Notes: generated from the sequence alone by a model not told the origin. Shown: positions 44,360 through 56,412, numbered from the stretch's first letter. The stretch is 64,000 bases of DNA from Amorphophallus konjac (GCA_022559845.1 CM040128.1:72107247-72171246), one strand, 5' to 3'. Program-made: numbers and translations.

Positions 44360-45340
44360 TACCTCAAACACAACACCCAAAGGAAAAGAAAAGGTTGAAG
44401 AGGAAGCCACTGAAATTCTCAAAAAGATTGCTCAAAAGTCAAAGAAAAGTGAACCTTCCCTACAGCATAGATCAACACTTTCTTGGCCATCACCCGCTCA
44501 GCCATCCAGAAGTCACTATAACTGGGTTGCATATAGGACATGTCGACACTCCCATTCATATAGGTCGACACCACCTTGCTTTTGGGAGAATTGTGATTTC
44601 TTTGTGCATCAATCCTATAAGCCTCAATCCCATAGGTGGCAAAACAATCATTTTCAACCAAAAACCAACCAGTGGCCTTAATGGTTTAAGAAGCAAACTT
44701 TCTCAAACTTTCACAAAATCCAATAAAGAGCTTCTAAATAGAAAGTGAATGTCAAAGCTGAAAAGAAAAATCAAATCCCTGCACTAAGCAAAGAAAACAT
44801 GAATACTAGGAAGGTTTGGATTCTAAAAGAAATGATAACATGTTTTGAAAATTGAAGAAGTTAGTTGGACCCAAGTTTTGCTAGGTTCCAAACCCCATTG
44901 CTTAATTCCTTGTGCAGGAGTGTCTTGCAGCCATGCATAACCGGTGGTACCTTGATAGAGGATGTTCAAGATACATGACAAGAGACAAAATAAAATTTTA
45001 TCTCTTGGAGAAAAAGGAATGAGGACACGTCACATTTGGAAGGGACAACAAAGGAAGAATCATTGGAATATGTAATGTAGGTAAGAACCTCTCCAACTCC
45101 ATTTGTAATGTGCTGCTAGTTAAAGATTTGAAATACAACTTGCTCAGTATAAGTCAATTGTGTGATAAAGGTCACAAAGTGCTGTTTGACTCTCATGAAT
45201 GTAAAATCCTTGAACCAAAATCTGACAAGGTAAAATTTTCTTGTCAAAGAGTCAACAATGTTTACATGATTGACTTAGATGATCCTGCTCACATAAACCT
45301 CTGTCTTACTGCACCAAAATCTGAGCTTGCATGGTTATGA
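44360..45340 (+). pseudogene. E1 Gag C-terminus and copia protease
   Basis: The first part is the basic, Ser/His/Gln-rich Gag tail with several stops. The protease starts near 44935 with the WYLD box, but the active site reads Asp-Arg-Gly instead of Asp-Ser-Gly, and TGA lies at 45019. The segment 45110-45340 continues through the Leu-Leu-Ser-Ile-Ser-Gln-Leu-Cys-Asp word into the GAG-pre-integrase region. Confidence 0.75.
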
Positions 45341-45862
45341 CATCGTAGACTAGGACATGCTAGCTATAATGTCTTGCATAAACTTTTGAAGCATTCAATG
45401 GTGAAAGGTTTGCCTGAACTATCTTTTAAATAAGAAAATAAATTGTGTGATGCATGTGCCCTAGGTAAACAAACAAAAAAATCCTTCAAGGCTAGATCTG
45501 GAAACATGTCTTCCAAACCACTTGAGCTGATTCATATGGACTTATTTGGTCCAACCAGAACTGCTAGTTTAAGTGGTAGAAAATATGGATATGTCTTGGT
45601 GGATGATTTCTTTAGGTTCACATGGGTTTTCTTTCTCACACATAAAAATGATACTTTTGATTAGTTTCAGGCACTCTATATGAAAATAAAGTGAGATGGT
45701 GAGTTCAAAATCTCCAACCTTCAATCTGATCATGGTGGTGAATTTGAAAATACTGAATTCTATAATCTTTGCAGGGCTGAAGGCATTTCACATCGATTTT
45801 CATCACCAAGAACCCCTGAGCAAAATAGGGTAATTGAAAGAAGGAATCAAACACTCATAGAG
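45341..45862 (+). pseudogene. E1 integrase, zinc finger and N-terminal catalytic core
   Basis: His-x-Arg-x-Gly-His (near 45345) and Cys-Asp-Ala-Cys (near 45450) make up the HHCC finger. The core has LIHMDLFGP (first Asp), a Leu-Gln-Ser-Asp-His-Gly-Gly-Glu-Phe box (second Asp) and the Pro-Glu-Gln-Asn-x-x-x-Glu box (Glu), so all three catalytic residues are still visible. Stops at about 45338, 45430, 45662 and 45692 break the frame. Integrase inserts the cDNA into the host genome. Confidence 0.8.
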
Positions 45863-47188
45863 ATGGCGAGGATAATGCTTGCCGAACGGCAACTCCCAAA
45901 GAAGTTTTGGGCTGAAGCGGTAAACACGGCTTGTTATATTATCAACCGATCTATGGTAAGGCCACACACCAAAAAGACTCCTTATGAGTTGCTGAAAGGT
46001 AACAAGCCTTCTCTCACACATATAAAAGTTTTTGGGTCAAAATACTTCATCCACAATAATGATAAAAGAGATTTAGATAAATTCAAGCCCAAGAGCGATG
46101 AAGGTATACTCCTTGGATATTCTGATAGATCTAGGGCTTATAGAATTTATAACATTAAGAGTCAAACTGTGGAAGAATCATCCCATGTTTCCTTTGATGA
46201 ATATCATGATGATTCTAAAAATGATAACTATTGCTGGAAAAATGATGAAGACGGGGAATTCCTAAGCATGAAGGAAAAGAATATTCCTTCACAAGAAGAA
46301 AAAAGAGAAGATGGTGACCTAGCTGAATCAAGCAATGCAAGGGATCAAGCTCCACGAGAAGGTAATGATTCTACAGACATTAGAATTCTTAAGGATCATC
46401 TTTTAGAAAATGTCATTGGAAGCTTGAATGATCCACCTAGAACAAGGTCACATTTTAGAATAGTGGAAGAATTAGATCATCTTGCTCTTGTCTCACAGAT
46501 TGAACCCAAGAATATTGATGAAGCATTAAAAGATGAAAACTGGATAAACTCAATGCAAGACGAATTAAACCAGTTTGAAAGAAACAAAGTTTGGCATCTT
46601 GTTCCTAGACCATCATCACAATCTATCATAGGCACTAAATGGGTCTTTAGGAACAAACTCAGTGAGGATGGCAAGATAATAAGAAACAAAGCTAGATTGG
46701 TGGCTCAAAGGTATAATCAAGAGTTTGGGGTAGATTTTGAGGAATCTTATGCCCCAGTTGCTAGACTTGAAGCCATCAGAATTTTACTTACCTTTGCATG
46801 CTCCCTTAGAATAAAGCTATATCAAATGGATGTAAAAAGTGCCTTCTTAAATGGTTTGATCAAAGAAGAAGTCTATGTGGAACAGTCCCCTGGCTTTGAG
46901 AACTCTAACCATGCAGATTTTGTATACAAGCTAGACAGGGCGCTTTATGCACTGAAGCAAGTACCAAGAGCTTGGTATGAGAGACTAAGCTCGTTCCTTA
47001 TTGAGAAAGGGTACACACGAGGTAAGGTAGATCAAACACTTTTCACCAAGAAGCAAGGTAAGAACATCTTGATCATTCAAATTTATGTTGATGATATTAT
47101 ATTTGGTTCTACTAAATCTAAAATGTGTGAGGAATTTACTAACCTCATGATTAGCGAATTCGAGATGAGCCTAATGGGAGAACTCTAA
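45863..47188 (+). pseudogene. E1 integrase C-terminal part and copia reverse transcriptase
   Basis: A 441-codon open stretch. Residues 1-100 are the integrase C-terminal part ([32 protein letters not shown]). Residues 100-210 are the acidic linker. From about 215 the copia RT reads well: Trp-Val-Phe-Arg-Asn-Lys, [27 protein letters not shown] (first catalytic Asp) and YVDDIIFGS with the intact YVDD at 408-411. A stop at 47186 cuts the RT before its end. It is the longest surviving pol segment of E1. Confidence 0.85.
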
Positions 47189-47200
47189 TTTTTTCTCAGT

Positions 47201-48040
47201 TTGCAGGTCAACCAAGGAGAAGATGGGTGCTTCATAAGTCAAACTAAATACATCAAGGAGATGTTGAAAAGATTTGACTTGACAAGCTGTAAAATAATTG
47301 CAACTCCTATGAGCACCACAACATCACTAGATTTGGATGAAAATGGTAAATTTGTGGATGCAAAGATCTATAGAGGTATGATCGGCTCTTTGCTTTATTT
47401 GACTGCATCCCGACCAGATATCTAGTTTAGTATTTACCTCTGTGCTAGATTTCAAGCTAGTCCTAGAGAATCCCACTTGACTGCCGTCAAATGTATTCTT
47501 AGATATCTTGTCGGCACTCAAGATTTGGGATTGTGGTATCCGTCATCATGTGATTTATCTCTTATATCTTATTCTGATGCGGACTACGCTGGATGCAAGC
47601 TGGATCGCAAGAGTACTAGTGGCTACTGCCAGTTTCTGGGAGGATGTTTAGTTTCTTGGGCCTCCAAGAAACAACACTCGATTGCCCTCTAAACTGCAGA
47701 AGCAGAATATGTTGCTGTAGGGAGTTGTGGCACCCAAGTGTTGTGGATTAAACACAAACTCCAAGACTACTTAGTGGATCTTCGTTGTGTCCCGATTCTG
47801 TGTGATAACACTAGTGCTATCAACCTTGCAAAAAATCCAGTCCAGCACTCTAGGACCAAGCATAATGAGATTCGACATCACTTCACTAGAGATGAGGTCT
47901 TTAAGAAAAATTTTGAACTGCATTTTGTTGATACACTCAATCAGATTGCTGACATCTTCACCAATCCCTTGTGTAATGACAGGTTTACAACACTCAGAAG
48001 GGAGCTTGGTCTTTGTAGATCTCAGGCCAATAAAAATTGA
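47201..48040 (+). pseudogene. E1 RT end and RNase H
   Basis: Segments 47201-47425, 47477-47692 and 47738-48040 read the RT connection (ATPM, GSLLYLTASRPDI) and RNase H with SYSDADYAG (first Asp), the Glu of AEAEY, CDNTSA (Asp) and the QIADIFT-x-PL tail. TAG at 47423 and TAA at 47690 interrupt. TGA at 48038 ends pol at the place where E2 also ends. Confidence 0.85.
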
Positions 48041-49870
48041 AATGATGATCTTGTTCAATTTGGTTATGTGCTTTTACAGATTGGTTTCCATGCATTATTC
48101 ATCTGTAAATATGTCATTCTGCATATGGTGTAGTATTGCATGTAGTTGCATAATTAACTTGAATTCATGTTCACAATGCATTACATATGATGTAGCATCA
48201 TTCTTGCATGACCATGGTATATTAAATGCTGAAGTGTGGAAAGGCAGGTTATACTTGTCTAGAAACACTCACCATGCGTGAGGATTCGCCTCCGCCAAGT
48301 ACCATGCGTCACTATCGCATATAGGCCATACAGTGAGGGGGAGTTATTTCTTTGAAAGCATTCATGCATATGCTTCATATTCGTTCTGTTTCCCTTATAG
48401 TGTATAACCATGGGCCGGGTCATGCATTTCATATTTGATCATTCCCCTTGATTGCAAACATAACTCCTTGAATGCATTCATTGCATATCCTTAGGGGGAG
48501 TCTTGTCGCTATTTTTACTCTGTTGCATATGAACTTCAATGGCTTCCAGTCTAAAACTGTGATCATGCAACAGACAGAACTTTCGTGTAAGAGCTTTCTA
48601 TTATATGAACTGATGATTGTCCATCAAATGAAAATGGTTCAGATTTAATGATTTCTTTGAAGTTCTGATATATCTTTTGAAATCATCTATGTTCAGTGGT
48701 TTTAATAGACTTTAACTAGAGATTACATGTTGTGACTTGAATGACTATCCCAAAATCTAAAAATTCAAACGTCATAGCAACATTGGTTGAGATGCTAAAT
48801 CTTAGTATTGTTGTTAAACACCTTGATGGGCTAGAATTCCTGAAAATCAATTTAATAGAGCAATGATATTGTTGCACGGAGAAATATGTCACATCCTCAA
48901 AACAAGTGACGAATGATATGTCATGATGTGCCCCTGTTATCTCTGTCTTAATTAAATTGGACTCTAGGCAGAGCACTGACATAATTGCTGAGAAATATAT
49001 CTTCTCATCAAAGAAATGAGATCGGATATGTCATGACGTGACTTTGCTATCTCTATTCAATCTGAAGCATAACAGTCAGTCTTACCAAATACCTAGGAAT
49101 ACTGGCGTCTAAACAACATGTATTCTTATGGATAGGAGGCATGTACTCGACTCGATTACTCGTAAAATATGAGTCATGTGACTATAAATGCAAAAGCTCT
49201 TGAAATACAAATAGTACTGAAATCATAAAATTCCATGCTTTAGTCATGTTTGTTTAACCTCAATACTAGTTTGAGCTATTCCTAATGATGTTAATGAATA
49301 TGGATGTATAAGACGAAGGAAGGTTAACCACTGCCATGATATGCCCTTCTGGTTCATTACTATTAAAACATGGATGTAGCTGCTTTTCGAACTCTGTTGT
49401 TGATCTCGGATTTCATTAGCTTTGAACCATGTATCTTGCTCACGGCATGTTTCAGATCTGCATATAATGGCTTGCTCTTCATTCCTATTCCGCTCTGGTC
49501 TCTCAGACATTTGTAACCATCTCTACCTTATCCCTCCTTTTTGCTGTTGTCAAAGGGGGAGAATACCTTGTGAGTCCTTTATGAGCTAATACCTTGTGAG
49601 TCCTTTGACCTTTGTGAGTGCTGAGGGAGCATCCCTTCATATGTGATGGGGGAGACTTTGTGCGTGGAGACTGAAATTGCATAGCATTCACATGCTTTGA
49701 TCATCCATGCATACATATCCGCATTCACATGCTTTCATCATCATGGATCTTGAGCTGCACATGTTTTCATCATCATGGATCTTGAGCTGCATATGTTATA
49801 AAATTTGTCATCTTGGACATTACTGCCACATAATGACTCACAGTGTTGCCATCATCAAAAAGGGGGAGAA
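48041..49870 (+). other. E1 3' non-coding region
   Basis: 1.8 kb without a gene. Contains TGTCATGATGTGC...TTATCTCTGT-type boxes at about 48918 and 49028, a hairpin at 49095-49127 and purine tracts at about 48345, 48492, 49553 and 49858-49870, the last one directly before the 3' LTR. Confidence 0.7.
49095..49127 (+). other. 3' non-coding hairpin, E1
   Basis: AGGAATAC (49095-49102) pairs with GTATTCTT (49120-49127), 8 bp with a 17-nt loop TGGCGTCTAAACAACAT. A G-C pair of the E2 copies is A-U here. Confidence 0.7.
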
Positions 49871-51356
49871 TGTTGTGCCCCTATGGTCATTTGATATTCA
49901 TGGTTTTGATAATGGCTAAACACTATAAATCATTGATGTTTTCCTCTCTTATTTGACTGAAATACTTGATGCTTTCTCATAACAGTTAAGCCAAGGAATG
50001 GAGTGGAGATGGCAAAAGTGAAAGCCTAATGATCGCGCCCAAGCAAGGATGAAAATCCCTTTAAGAAGAGTCAACACTTGGTACAAAAGGTCGATGCACA
50101 ATGAAGCATAGCCAAGAGAACACAAGGTCAAAGACTCAGTAGAAATCCTCAAGATTCTGCCCAGTTTGATGCCACAGACGTGAATGGGCTGCTAAAGAGA
50201 TTAAGGGACTGAACGGCGGTCGACCGCCGGTCCAGGACCGGTCGATCGGCAGTAGTGGTCGACTGCCCAGTAAGGGGCGGTCAACCAAATTTATCAGCAA
50301 CGAAAAGCTCCAACCCTGTAAAATTTCGGTCGACCGCCAGACCCTACCGGTCGACCGCTAGCCCCGATGCAGTAATGTTTGACTTTATTTTCCACCTCGA
50401 GGCCAGCCCCTTTTCTTGGATTTTTTTAGTCCTAAAGTCACCCAATCCTCCATGGATTGTGGATCTGGTCTGGGGGATATCTATAGACCATTCAAAGTCT
50501 ATAAAATACACACAAGAGGGTTAGAAACCCTAATGAATCAAGAGGGATCAAGGGAGATCAAAGGAGGCTAGAGAGGAGGTTGGAAGAAGAGGTAATGTAG
50601 CAGTTAACAGTACTCCGTGCAGAAGTTCTTCATCCATTCCAAGGTGTTTCAAGCTCATATCAAAGTAAGCAACCTCCAAGGAAGTGTAAAAGCAAGCAAG
50701 GCTATCAAGGTGATCCAAGGAAGCTCATTTCACAAGGTTTTCAAGGGAGATCAAATCTGCATCCATAATCCTCTTCGTCAACTCAAGAGGATCCAAGGAA
50801 GATCATTTTACAAAGAAGAAGAAGCCTCTATTTCAGACAAGATCTTTTCTCGATAGTAGCATATCTCCATATCTTGTTTGAGCATTTTCATCTTGTTCTC
50901 TTTTCAATTTGTTCAAGCTATTGAAACTGTGAATTGTCCCTACCGGTGATTAGTAGGAAGGTAATCGGAAGTTCTTCGATCTACGGTGTTGACGTCCCTA
51001 TCGGTGATTAGTAGGAAGGCAATCGGAAGTTCTCCGATCTGTAGTTTGGTGCGCTGCACTAGTGGAGCCTCACCGGGTTTGGTGAGGGGTGGACGTAGGA
51101 CTGGGAATTCAGTCCAAATCACCTTAAAATCTCGTGTGTTGTGGTTTAATTGTGCGATTTCTTTGTGCTAGATGCATGCTTAGGTTTAATCTCTATATTA
51201 CTTGTTCATCTTGCTAAGCAAATCGTAGTGTACTTTGTTAAGCTAGTTGTATTTCGCTGCAATTCTTTTTATCTAGCTTTAAAGAGGGGTGTTCTACGAA
51301 AAGAGGGGCAGATCTATTCACCCCTCCCTTCTAGATCCGCCATCCACTACTCAATA
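49871..51356 (+). mobile_element. E1 3' LTR
   Basis: 1486 bp, TGTTGTGCCCC to CTCAATA (the usual CA end mutated to TA). TATAAAA at 50500-50506, CGGTCGACCG palindromes at 50217, 50327 and 50348, helix module at 51068-51125. The target duplication GATTT follows. Confidence 0.9.
51068..51125 (+). other. Covarying helix module (copy 6 of 8)
   Basis: CCTCACC/GGTGAGG and GGACT/AGTCC intact; the outer helix has one G-U (TCACC). Confidence 0.65.
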
Positions 51357-51618
51357 GATTTTGCCTACTCTGTGGCCCAGCACTCAGCAGGTTATTTCTG
51401 TGTTGGATCTGGACTTTCCATGGGCTTATGCACCATGCAAGCCCGTCACTACACCTGTCAACATTAAAGTGAAGCCACAGATCCGAGATTCTAAAGGCTG
51501 GGATATTATATTGAAATTGGGCTACCAACCGGGGAGAGGCCTCGGTGCACAATTACAAGGGCGGACCAAACCGATCCCCAAAGGAAGAAAAATGAGCCGA
51601 AGGGGTCTCTGTTACTGA
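51357..51618 (+). pseudogene. G-patch of copy B
   Basis: In the 85-codon frame from 51361, residues 46-67 show Gly-Trp-Asp-Ile-Ile-x-Lys-Leu-Gly-Tyr followed by PGRGLG, a G-patch-like glycine motif, then a basic tail. G-patches bind RNA and activate DEAH helicases in host proteins; their role in Ogre elements is unknown. Copy A carries the same segment frameshifted. The frame ends at TGA 51616. Confidence 0.7.
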
Positions 51619-51636
51619 GAGTCCGCATTATCAATT

Positions 51637-52890
51637 TTGGGTGACTCAGGGCCACTTACCTGGGATTACCGCCAGCATTTCATAAAAGGGTCTCTCCATC
51701 CAGGTACACTGAATCCACCGTCAGCACAGTCTGAAAAGAAAACCACAGCTTGCATAGTTGCCAGCCCGCCTCTGTTGCCGAAGGGGCCAGTTGATGATAT
51801 GCTCGACTACAGTCGAGCGTTTGCCAGGATGTTTCTTGAAGAAGATTATTGCCAAAGGAATCAGAAAGTAGGGCTTGTGCAGTGGAAGCCGAAGAAGCCA
51901 GCTAACCGTCCATGGGAGAAGGGGAGCTCACCCACTATCTTTTCTTGGTCTCCCTCCCATCTCATGTCCCTCTTCCAAGAGCTGGAATACATACCTCGTT
52001 CACCACCGATCATGATTGATCCGTATTTCACGGAACTGCCAACCGAGGTGTTAATTATACCATGTGTGTGCAGGCGATGCCCGCCCATTGATCTCTTTGC
52101 TATGTGCACCCCCTCCTCCAATCTTTTAGAAATGCGGTTCTCCTCTTCGGATCCATTCTTCGATGTCTTTTTCCCGTCTCTCTTCCCTCTCCAACTTCCT
52201 CCTCCTCCATCCTCGTCTTCTTGTTGTATGATCACCACTAATCTCCAAAAAAATGTCGAATTTGAAACGAAGATTTCAGTGGAAGATTACGCTATCTTGT
52301 CTCCGTCCTCCTCCCAGGGGCAAGAGTCCCATGCTGTTTCCTTCCCACTAAATTTCCTTTCTCCTAGGTTAGGCGTAGGGTCCGCCGAGTCTAGGAAGCT
52401 AGAGTCTGTTAAGTCTAGAGAAGTAGGGTCTTGTTCTAGGTCATCCAACTCTTCCGAGCCTGAGCCGCGCCCGCTTGCGCATCATTCCAAATCCATTCCT
52501 GATAGGTTCTTGCAGGATCTTGCTCAGCAATGTTGTGCTCTTCTGAAGTGTCCGGAGTTCATAGCTACGGCGATTGTGATAGAAGAAGATGAGGAATTAG
52601 AAGGGGTGTGGAGCGACGACGGATTAGGTGTATATGAAGTTATGGATGAAAAAGACCTGGTTGATGATAAGGATAGCAACGTAGACGACACCGCCGATCT
52701 GTATGCGCAAGGATTAAAGAGATTCGACGAGCCATCGTCGGTGGTGGATGAACCTACAAAGGAAATAAATCTTGGAACCAAAGAAGACCCAAGGCCAATT
52801 ATCAATTCCGCTAATCTCCCGTCGCAAGTAGAAGAAGATTTAATCAAGGTTCTAAGGGAGTATAGCGATTTTTTTTGCCTGGACTTATGA
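51637..52890 (+). pseudogene. Linker between G-patch and RT of copy B, 417 codons open
   Basis: Begins without an ATG, as expected inside a polyprotein. No known domain is recognised: basic N-terminal 100 residues, a Cys-x-Cys-x-x-Cys-Pro-Pro segment at about 150, a Pro/Ser-rich stretch, then an acidic region (Glu-Glu-Asp runs) leading to the RT start. The frame shifts at 52870 in a run of eight T where copy A has GATTCTTTTGCC, which ends it shortly after. Copy A breaks this region into several pieces, so copy B is the better guide to the ancestral protein. Confidence 0.6.
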
Positions 52891-53140
52891 GGACATGCCA
52901 GGTCTTGACCCATCTTTAGTGGAACATCGACTTGTACTTAAACCAGGGGCAACACCTGTAAAACAAAGATCAAGGAGATTTCACCCCCACATGGCCTTGA
53001 GGATTAAAGAAGAGGTCGACAAGTTGTATAAGGATAAGTTTATTAGAGTTGTTTTATATCCCTAGTGGGTGGCAAACATAGTCCTTGTTATCAAGAAAGA
53101 TGGAAAGGTGCACATTTGCATTGATTTCAGGGATCTTAAC
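52891..53140 (+). pseudogene. RT N-terminus of copy B, cut by E5
   Basis: In the frame after the shift it reads the RT entry (RRFHPHMALRIKEEVDKL) and IDFRDLN at the end, then E5 begins. TAG at about 53063 replaces a Gln codon of copy A. Confidence 0.8.
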
Positions 53141-55136
53141 TGTTATGCATGTGATTTTGATGATTACAAAATGACTTTGTTGTTTGGCCTTGCTTGGCCT
53201 TGTGCTTGAATGATACTTCATGTTCTCATATGCTTGAATCATACTTGTTCTCTTTCTATGGAGTCATGTTCTAGAATGAGAATGAATTTGTAAAACAATG
53301 CATCTGAATGCCACCAACATGAATGAGTCTTTATGCTCATTTGAATGCTATCATGCTCACTTGTTTGTAATAGCTTAACTCTCACTTGAATGAGAGTCAT
53401 GTTCATTTGAATGCAAGTATGCTAATCTTCTTACATTGCAGGAACGAGTCTTGATGGACATCAAATGGAACTCAAGAGAATGCTTAAATAAGTCATCTTG
53501 TTGTCCACCATTCAGAACTTGTGTTAATTCTATCTCCATTCTTCAAAGAACCATTGGTAAGGCTTTGCAATTCACATATCTTCAGTTAAGTGAATTTTGG
53601 GTAAGAAAGCTACAGTGTGCTGACCCAGAGTACTTGTGCATAGATATACATGTGGTTTCATGTACCTTCTTCATTAGTCATTAAGGTTTGAAGATGTATG
53701 CTTCATGCATTTTCTATATGAGGTTTTGAGGGTCATACATGTTATTCAAATGCATGGGTTATGATGTTGATTTTTGGTTGAGACGCCTTGGGCTTTCATG
53801 CATATTCTTCTAAGTTGCCAAAGACATGAATGTGGTTCATGCACTTTCTACTTGAAGATTTTAAGCTTGTGATGTGTTTGAAATATTCATACAAGACTTC
53901 TGAGAGTTGGTTCTATATTGCTCATGCATTGCATGAATGCTTGGTCTTGTGAGCTACGCACTAAAAGCTTGATTTATTAAATTAATGTGTGAAAGAATTG
54001 CATGAACATGGCTCTTATGAAGATGGCTTCAATTAGGTCTCAATCAATGAGATTGTGTTCATTGAACACACCTTTCTACTTGAATGACAGTGTCATATCA
54101 TTCATGAGGTTATTGTGATTTCAATGTATGGATGATTAAAAAGATCCCTTGTTTATATCAATGCTCCTCGTGATATCAATGCTTCATGAATGTTAGCATT
54201 TGTCAACAAGAATGCCATTTGAATGAATGTGTGTTTGAATGGTTAGCATGTTATAAACTTTCATAAGGCATGAATGTTTGTAATTTGAATGTTGAAAGAA
54301 AGCCTTGCAATTGAATGATAATGTAATTGTGGAAACATCTTTATAAATATGCATAGCTACATGTGTGTATGAGATCATGGTGATACATAATGAAAATGCA
54401 TATTTACATATGTTTGCATATGTGTGTGTTTAGGTGTTCGCACTTTGTCAAATTGAGTTTCATGATATGTAAGCGTATCTTGGCAATGTTATTTGAATGA
54501 TTGAGCTCCCATATCATTACATATGCCTTAGATGCAATGGAAGATTCAAAGTTCCCCAAATGCCATAGCTCGTGACTTATGTCTTTATGGAAACATTTAT
54601 TTATGCAATGAGCATTTGGATGGTTGACAAGTTATGGAGGTTCTTTTGGAAGAATCTAGTTTATGAGCTCTTAACTTTCACACCTGTGGTAACCTGATAC
54701 TCTTGTGTTTTTACAGGTCCAAGGATGGTTTTTATACCCTCCCATATCAAGTGGATCATGGTAATACACTAACCACCTTGTGTGCTTGAAATGGAGGTAG
54801 TTGAGGTTGAGCTTTCATACCTTTGTATTTGGACAAGTGAGAGATTCAATTTCATTACAACAAACACTTGTCATATGGTGGAATGTGTTTTTGTTGGTTG
54901 TAAATGGAAAGCCAAACACATGTTTGAATGGGTTGTATGATGCATTTTTATGTGAACAAGTTGAAATTGTTGATGCTTGATTCACGAACTTTGATTATGA
55001 TCTAACCGCTTGTTTCATCATGTGTTTCAGGTTAAGAAATCATGTTTGATCATCATGGGACTTTGGTAACATCTAAACATTTATTTTCCCATGTATTTTT
55101 AGTGATTTGATAAGTTTTTGAAACCCATACTGACAT

Positions 55137-55302
55137 GGGTCGACCCCTGGGGTCAACCCGTGAAGCTTCTGGTTCGGACAGAACCAAAATTGTGACCCAG
55201 TGTGTAGGGGTCGACCCATGGGGTCGACCCTTGGAAACTGAGTTTCCATTTCTTATCTGCCCGCCCTCTGGTTGTCCAGGGGTCGACCCATGGGGTCGAC
55301 CC
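55137..55302 (+). repeat. GGGTCGACCC palindrome cluster in E5 5' LTR
   Basis: Five perfect copies within 166 bases, two of the pairs 13 bases apart, ending about 150 bases before the TATA box. A sixth, degenerate copy (GGGGTCAACCC) lies at about 55150. The same cluster is at 62890-63055. Confidence 0.85.
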
Positions 55303-55448
55303 ATTCCGGCACGGGATTCTCGGGAGCATCTGAAACCCAATGAAAACATGTCTAAACTTTACCAAACTATCCCCCAATGGTTTCTAATGTTATTAGGGTG
55401 TTTCTAACATATTTTAGGAGGGTTATATGAATCTTTTATCTAGTTCTC

Positions 55449-55457
55449 TATATATAT
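55449..55457 (+). promoter_or_regulatory. E5 LTR TATA box
   Basis: TATATATAT, conserved at 63202-63210 in the 3' LTR. Confidence 0.65.
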
Positions 55458-56029
55458 GAATGTGAACTCCGATTTTGAAAAGGAAGAACTTTAATGTGCT
55501 ATCTTTCTATCTTGTAGGGCAAGGAAAGGGGGAAAAGGAAGAGGAGCTCTTGCAAGGTGGTTTTCATCTACTTCCATGGAGATTTGGAGCTCGTGCTAGA
55601 AGTAGAAAAGAAGCATCTTGAAGAGAGGAACGCGAGGAAATCGTGGCCATCCGATAACGAGCCAAGAAGAGCCGAAGTCTTTCTTGAAGGGGAAGCTTCA
55701 TACATGCTTTATCTTCTTTGATTCAGTCTCTAGAGTTTGTTTGTGGCTCAATGCATCTATTTGTCTTCGCTTCTTAAATTTTTGGAAGGATATTCTGTGT
55801 GGGTGTTCGGAGAAAGGGTTCTCCGAGTGATTGGTTGACGCGTGTGCGTCGTTTTGTGAGGAGCATATCCGCGTGTGTGCTTGGACATTTTATGGGGTTT
55901 GTTTCCCATGTGTGATTGGGGGTTTTCTCCCGTGTGATTGTGTAGGCTTCGTCCTACGTGTGTGTGTTGGAGCTTGGCTCCGTGTGTGTATGGGGTTTTA
56001 TCTCCGGGCTGTTTTATACAGCAGTGAAG

Positions 56030-56090
56030 CCTCACCGGTTTGGTGAGGGGTGGACGTAGGGAGCCCATCGTGGTCCTGAACCACCTTAAA
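56030..56090 (+). other. Covarying helix module (copy 7 of 8)
   Basis: CCTCACC (56030-56036) pairs with GGTGAGG (56042-56048) over a 5-nt loop. GGTGG pairs with CCACC. The inner stem is GGGA-CC with GG-TCC(T), with a bulged G. Confidence 0.65.
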
Positions 56091-56412
56091 AATCCCCGTG
56101 CATTGTGGCTTGCATTGTGGTTTGTGTTGTGGTGGTTTGCTTTATCGTTCATATCTATTTATCCATTCAAGTGAGTACGGTGAGATTGAGAAAATCAAGT
56201 TTATTCTAATTAGTTTAAATTCCTCAATCTTGCTAATTCCGCTGTGAGTAAGTTTAAGTTTTTAATTGGACATAATTTTTGTAGACGGTTCTATTCACCC
56301 CCCCTCTAGAACCATATTCCTGCACTACGGGATCCAACAATTGGTATCAGAGTGAGTCTCTGTTGTCCCTAGATCTAACGATCTACAGAGTGATCCTAGT
56401 GCATTGTCAATC

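Larger units (their letters stand above)
12142..51356 (+). mobile_element. E1: Sirevirus (Ty1/copia SIRE lineage), interrupted three times
   Basis: Begins TGTTGTGCCCC and ends CTCAATA, with the 5 bp target duplication GATTT at 12137-12141 and 51357-51361. Structure: 5' LTR (12142-12892 and 28094-28851), primer site TGGTATCATAGC (28854-28865, one mismatch to the usual tRNA-iMet complement), gag, protease, integrase, RT, RNase H, a 1.8 kb 3' non-coding region, polypurine tracts and 3' LTR (49871-51356). E2, E4 and a solo LTR are inserted. LTRs differ at about 4% in a 120-base sample, mostly transitions. The gene order with integrase before RT defines copia. Confidence 0.9.
51357..53140 (+). mobile_element. 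Tat/Ogre-like gypsy, copy B, right part
   Basis: Continues copy B after E1. It runs from the end of the protease through the G-patch and linker into the RT start, matching copy A from about 6305 to 8080. It is cut at 53140 by E5; the rest of RT and beyond should lie right of the window. Confidence 0.85.
53141..56339 (+). mobile_element. E5 5' LTR
   Basis: Very long LTR, rich in TTGAATG-like words (CTTGAATGA, TTTGAATGC). Five perfect GGGTCGACCC palindromes at 55137, 55208, 55221, 55280 and 55293. TATATATAT at 55449-55457. Helix module at 56030-56090. Its small open frames recur in the 3' LTR and are not genes. Confidence 0.9.

Noticed and set aside
44287..44748. 153-codon frame at the solo LTR border
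   Set aside because: Begins in the solo LTR and runs into the Gag tail of E1 in a wrong frame.
53436..53684. 82-codon frame, repeated at 61190-61438
   Set aside because: Lies in both E5 LTRs with no domain; recurrence is explained by the LTR pair, not by selection.
55757..56152. 131-codon minus-strand Thr/His-rich frame, repeated at 63516-63911
   Set aside because: Antisense reading of GT-rich repeats in the E5 LTRs.
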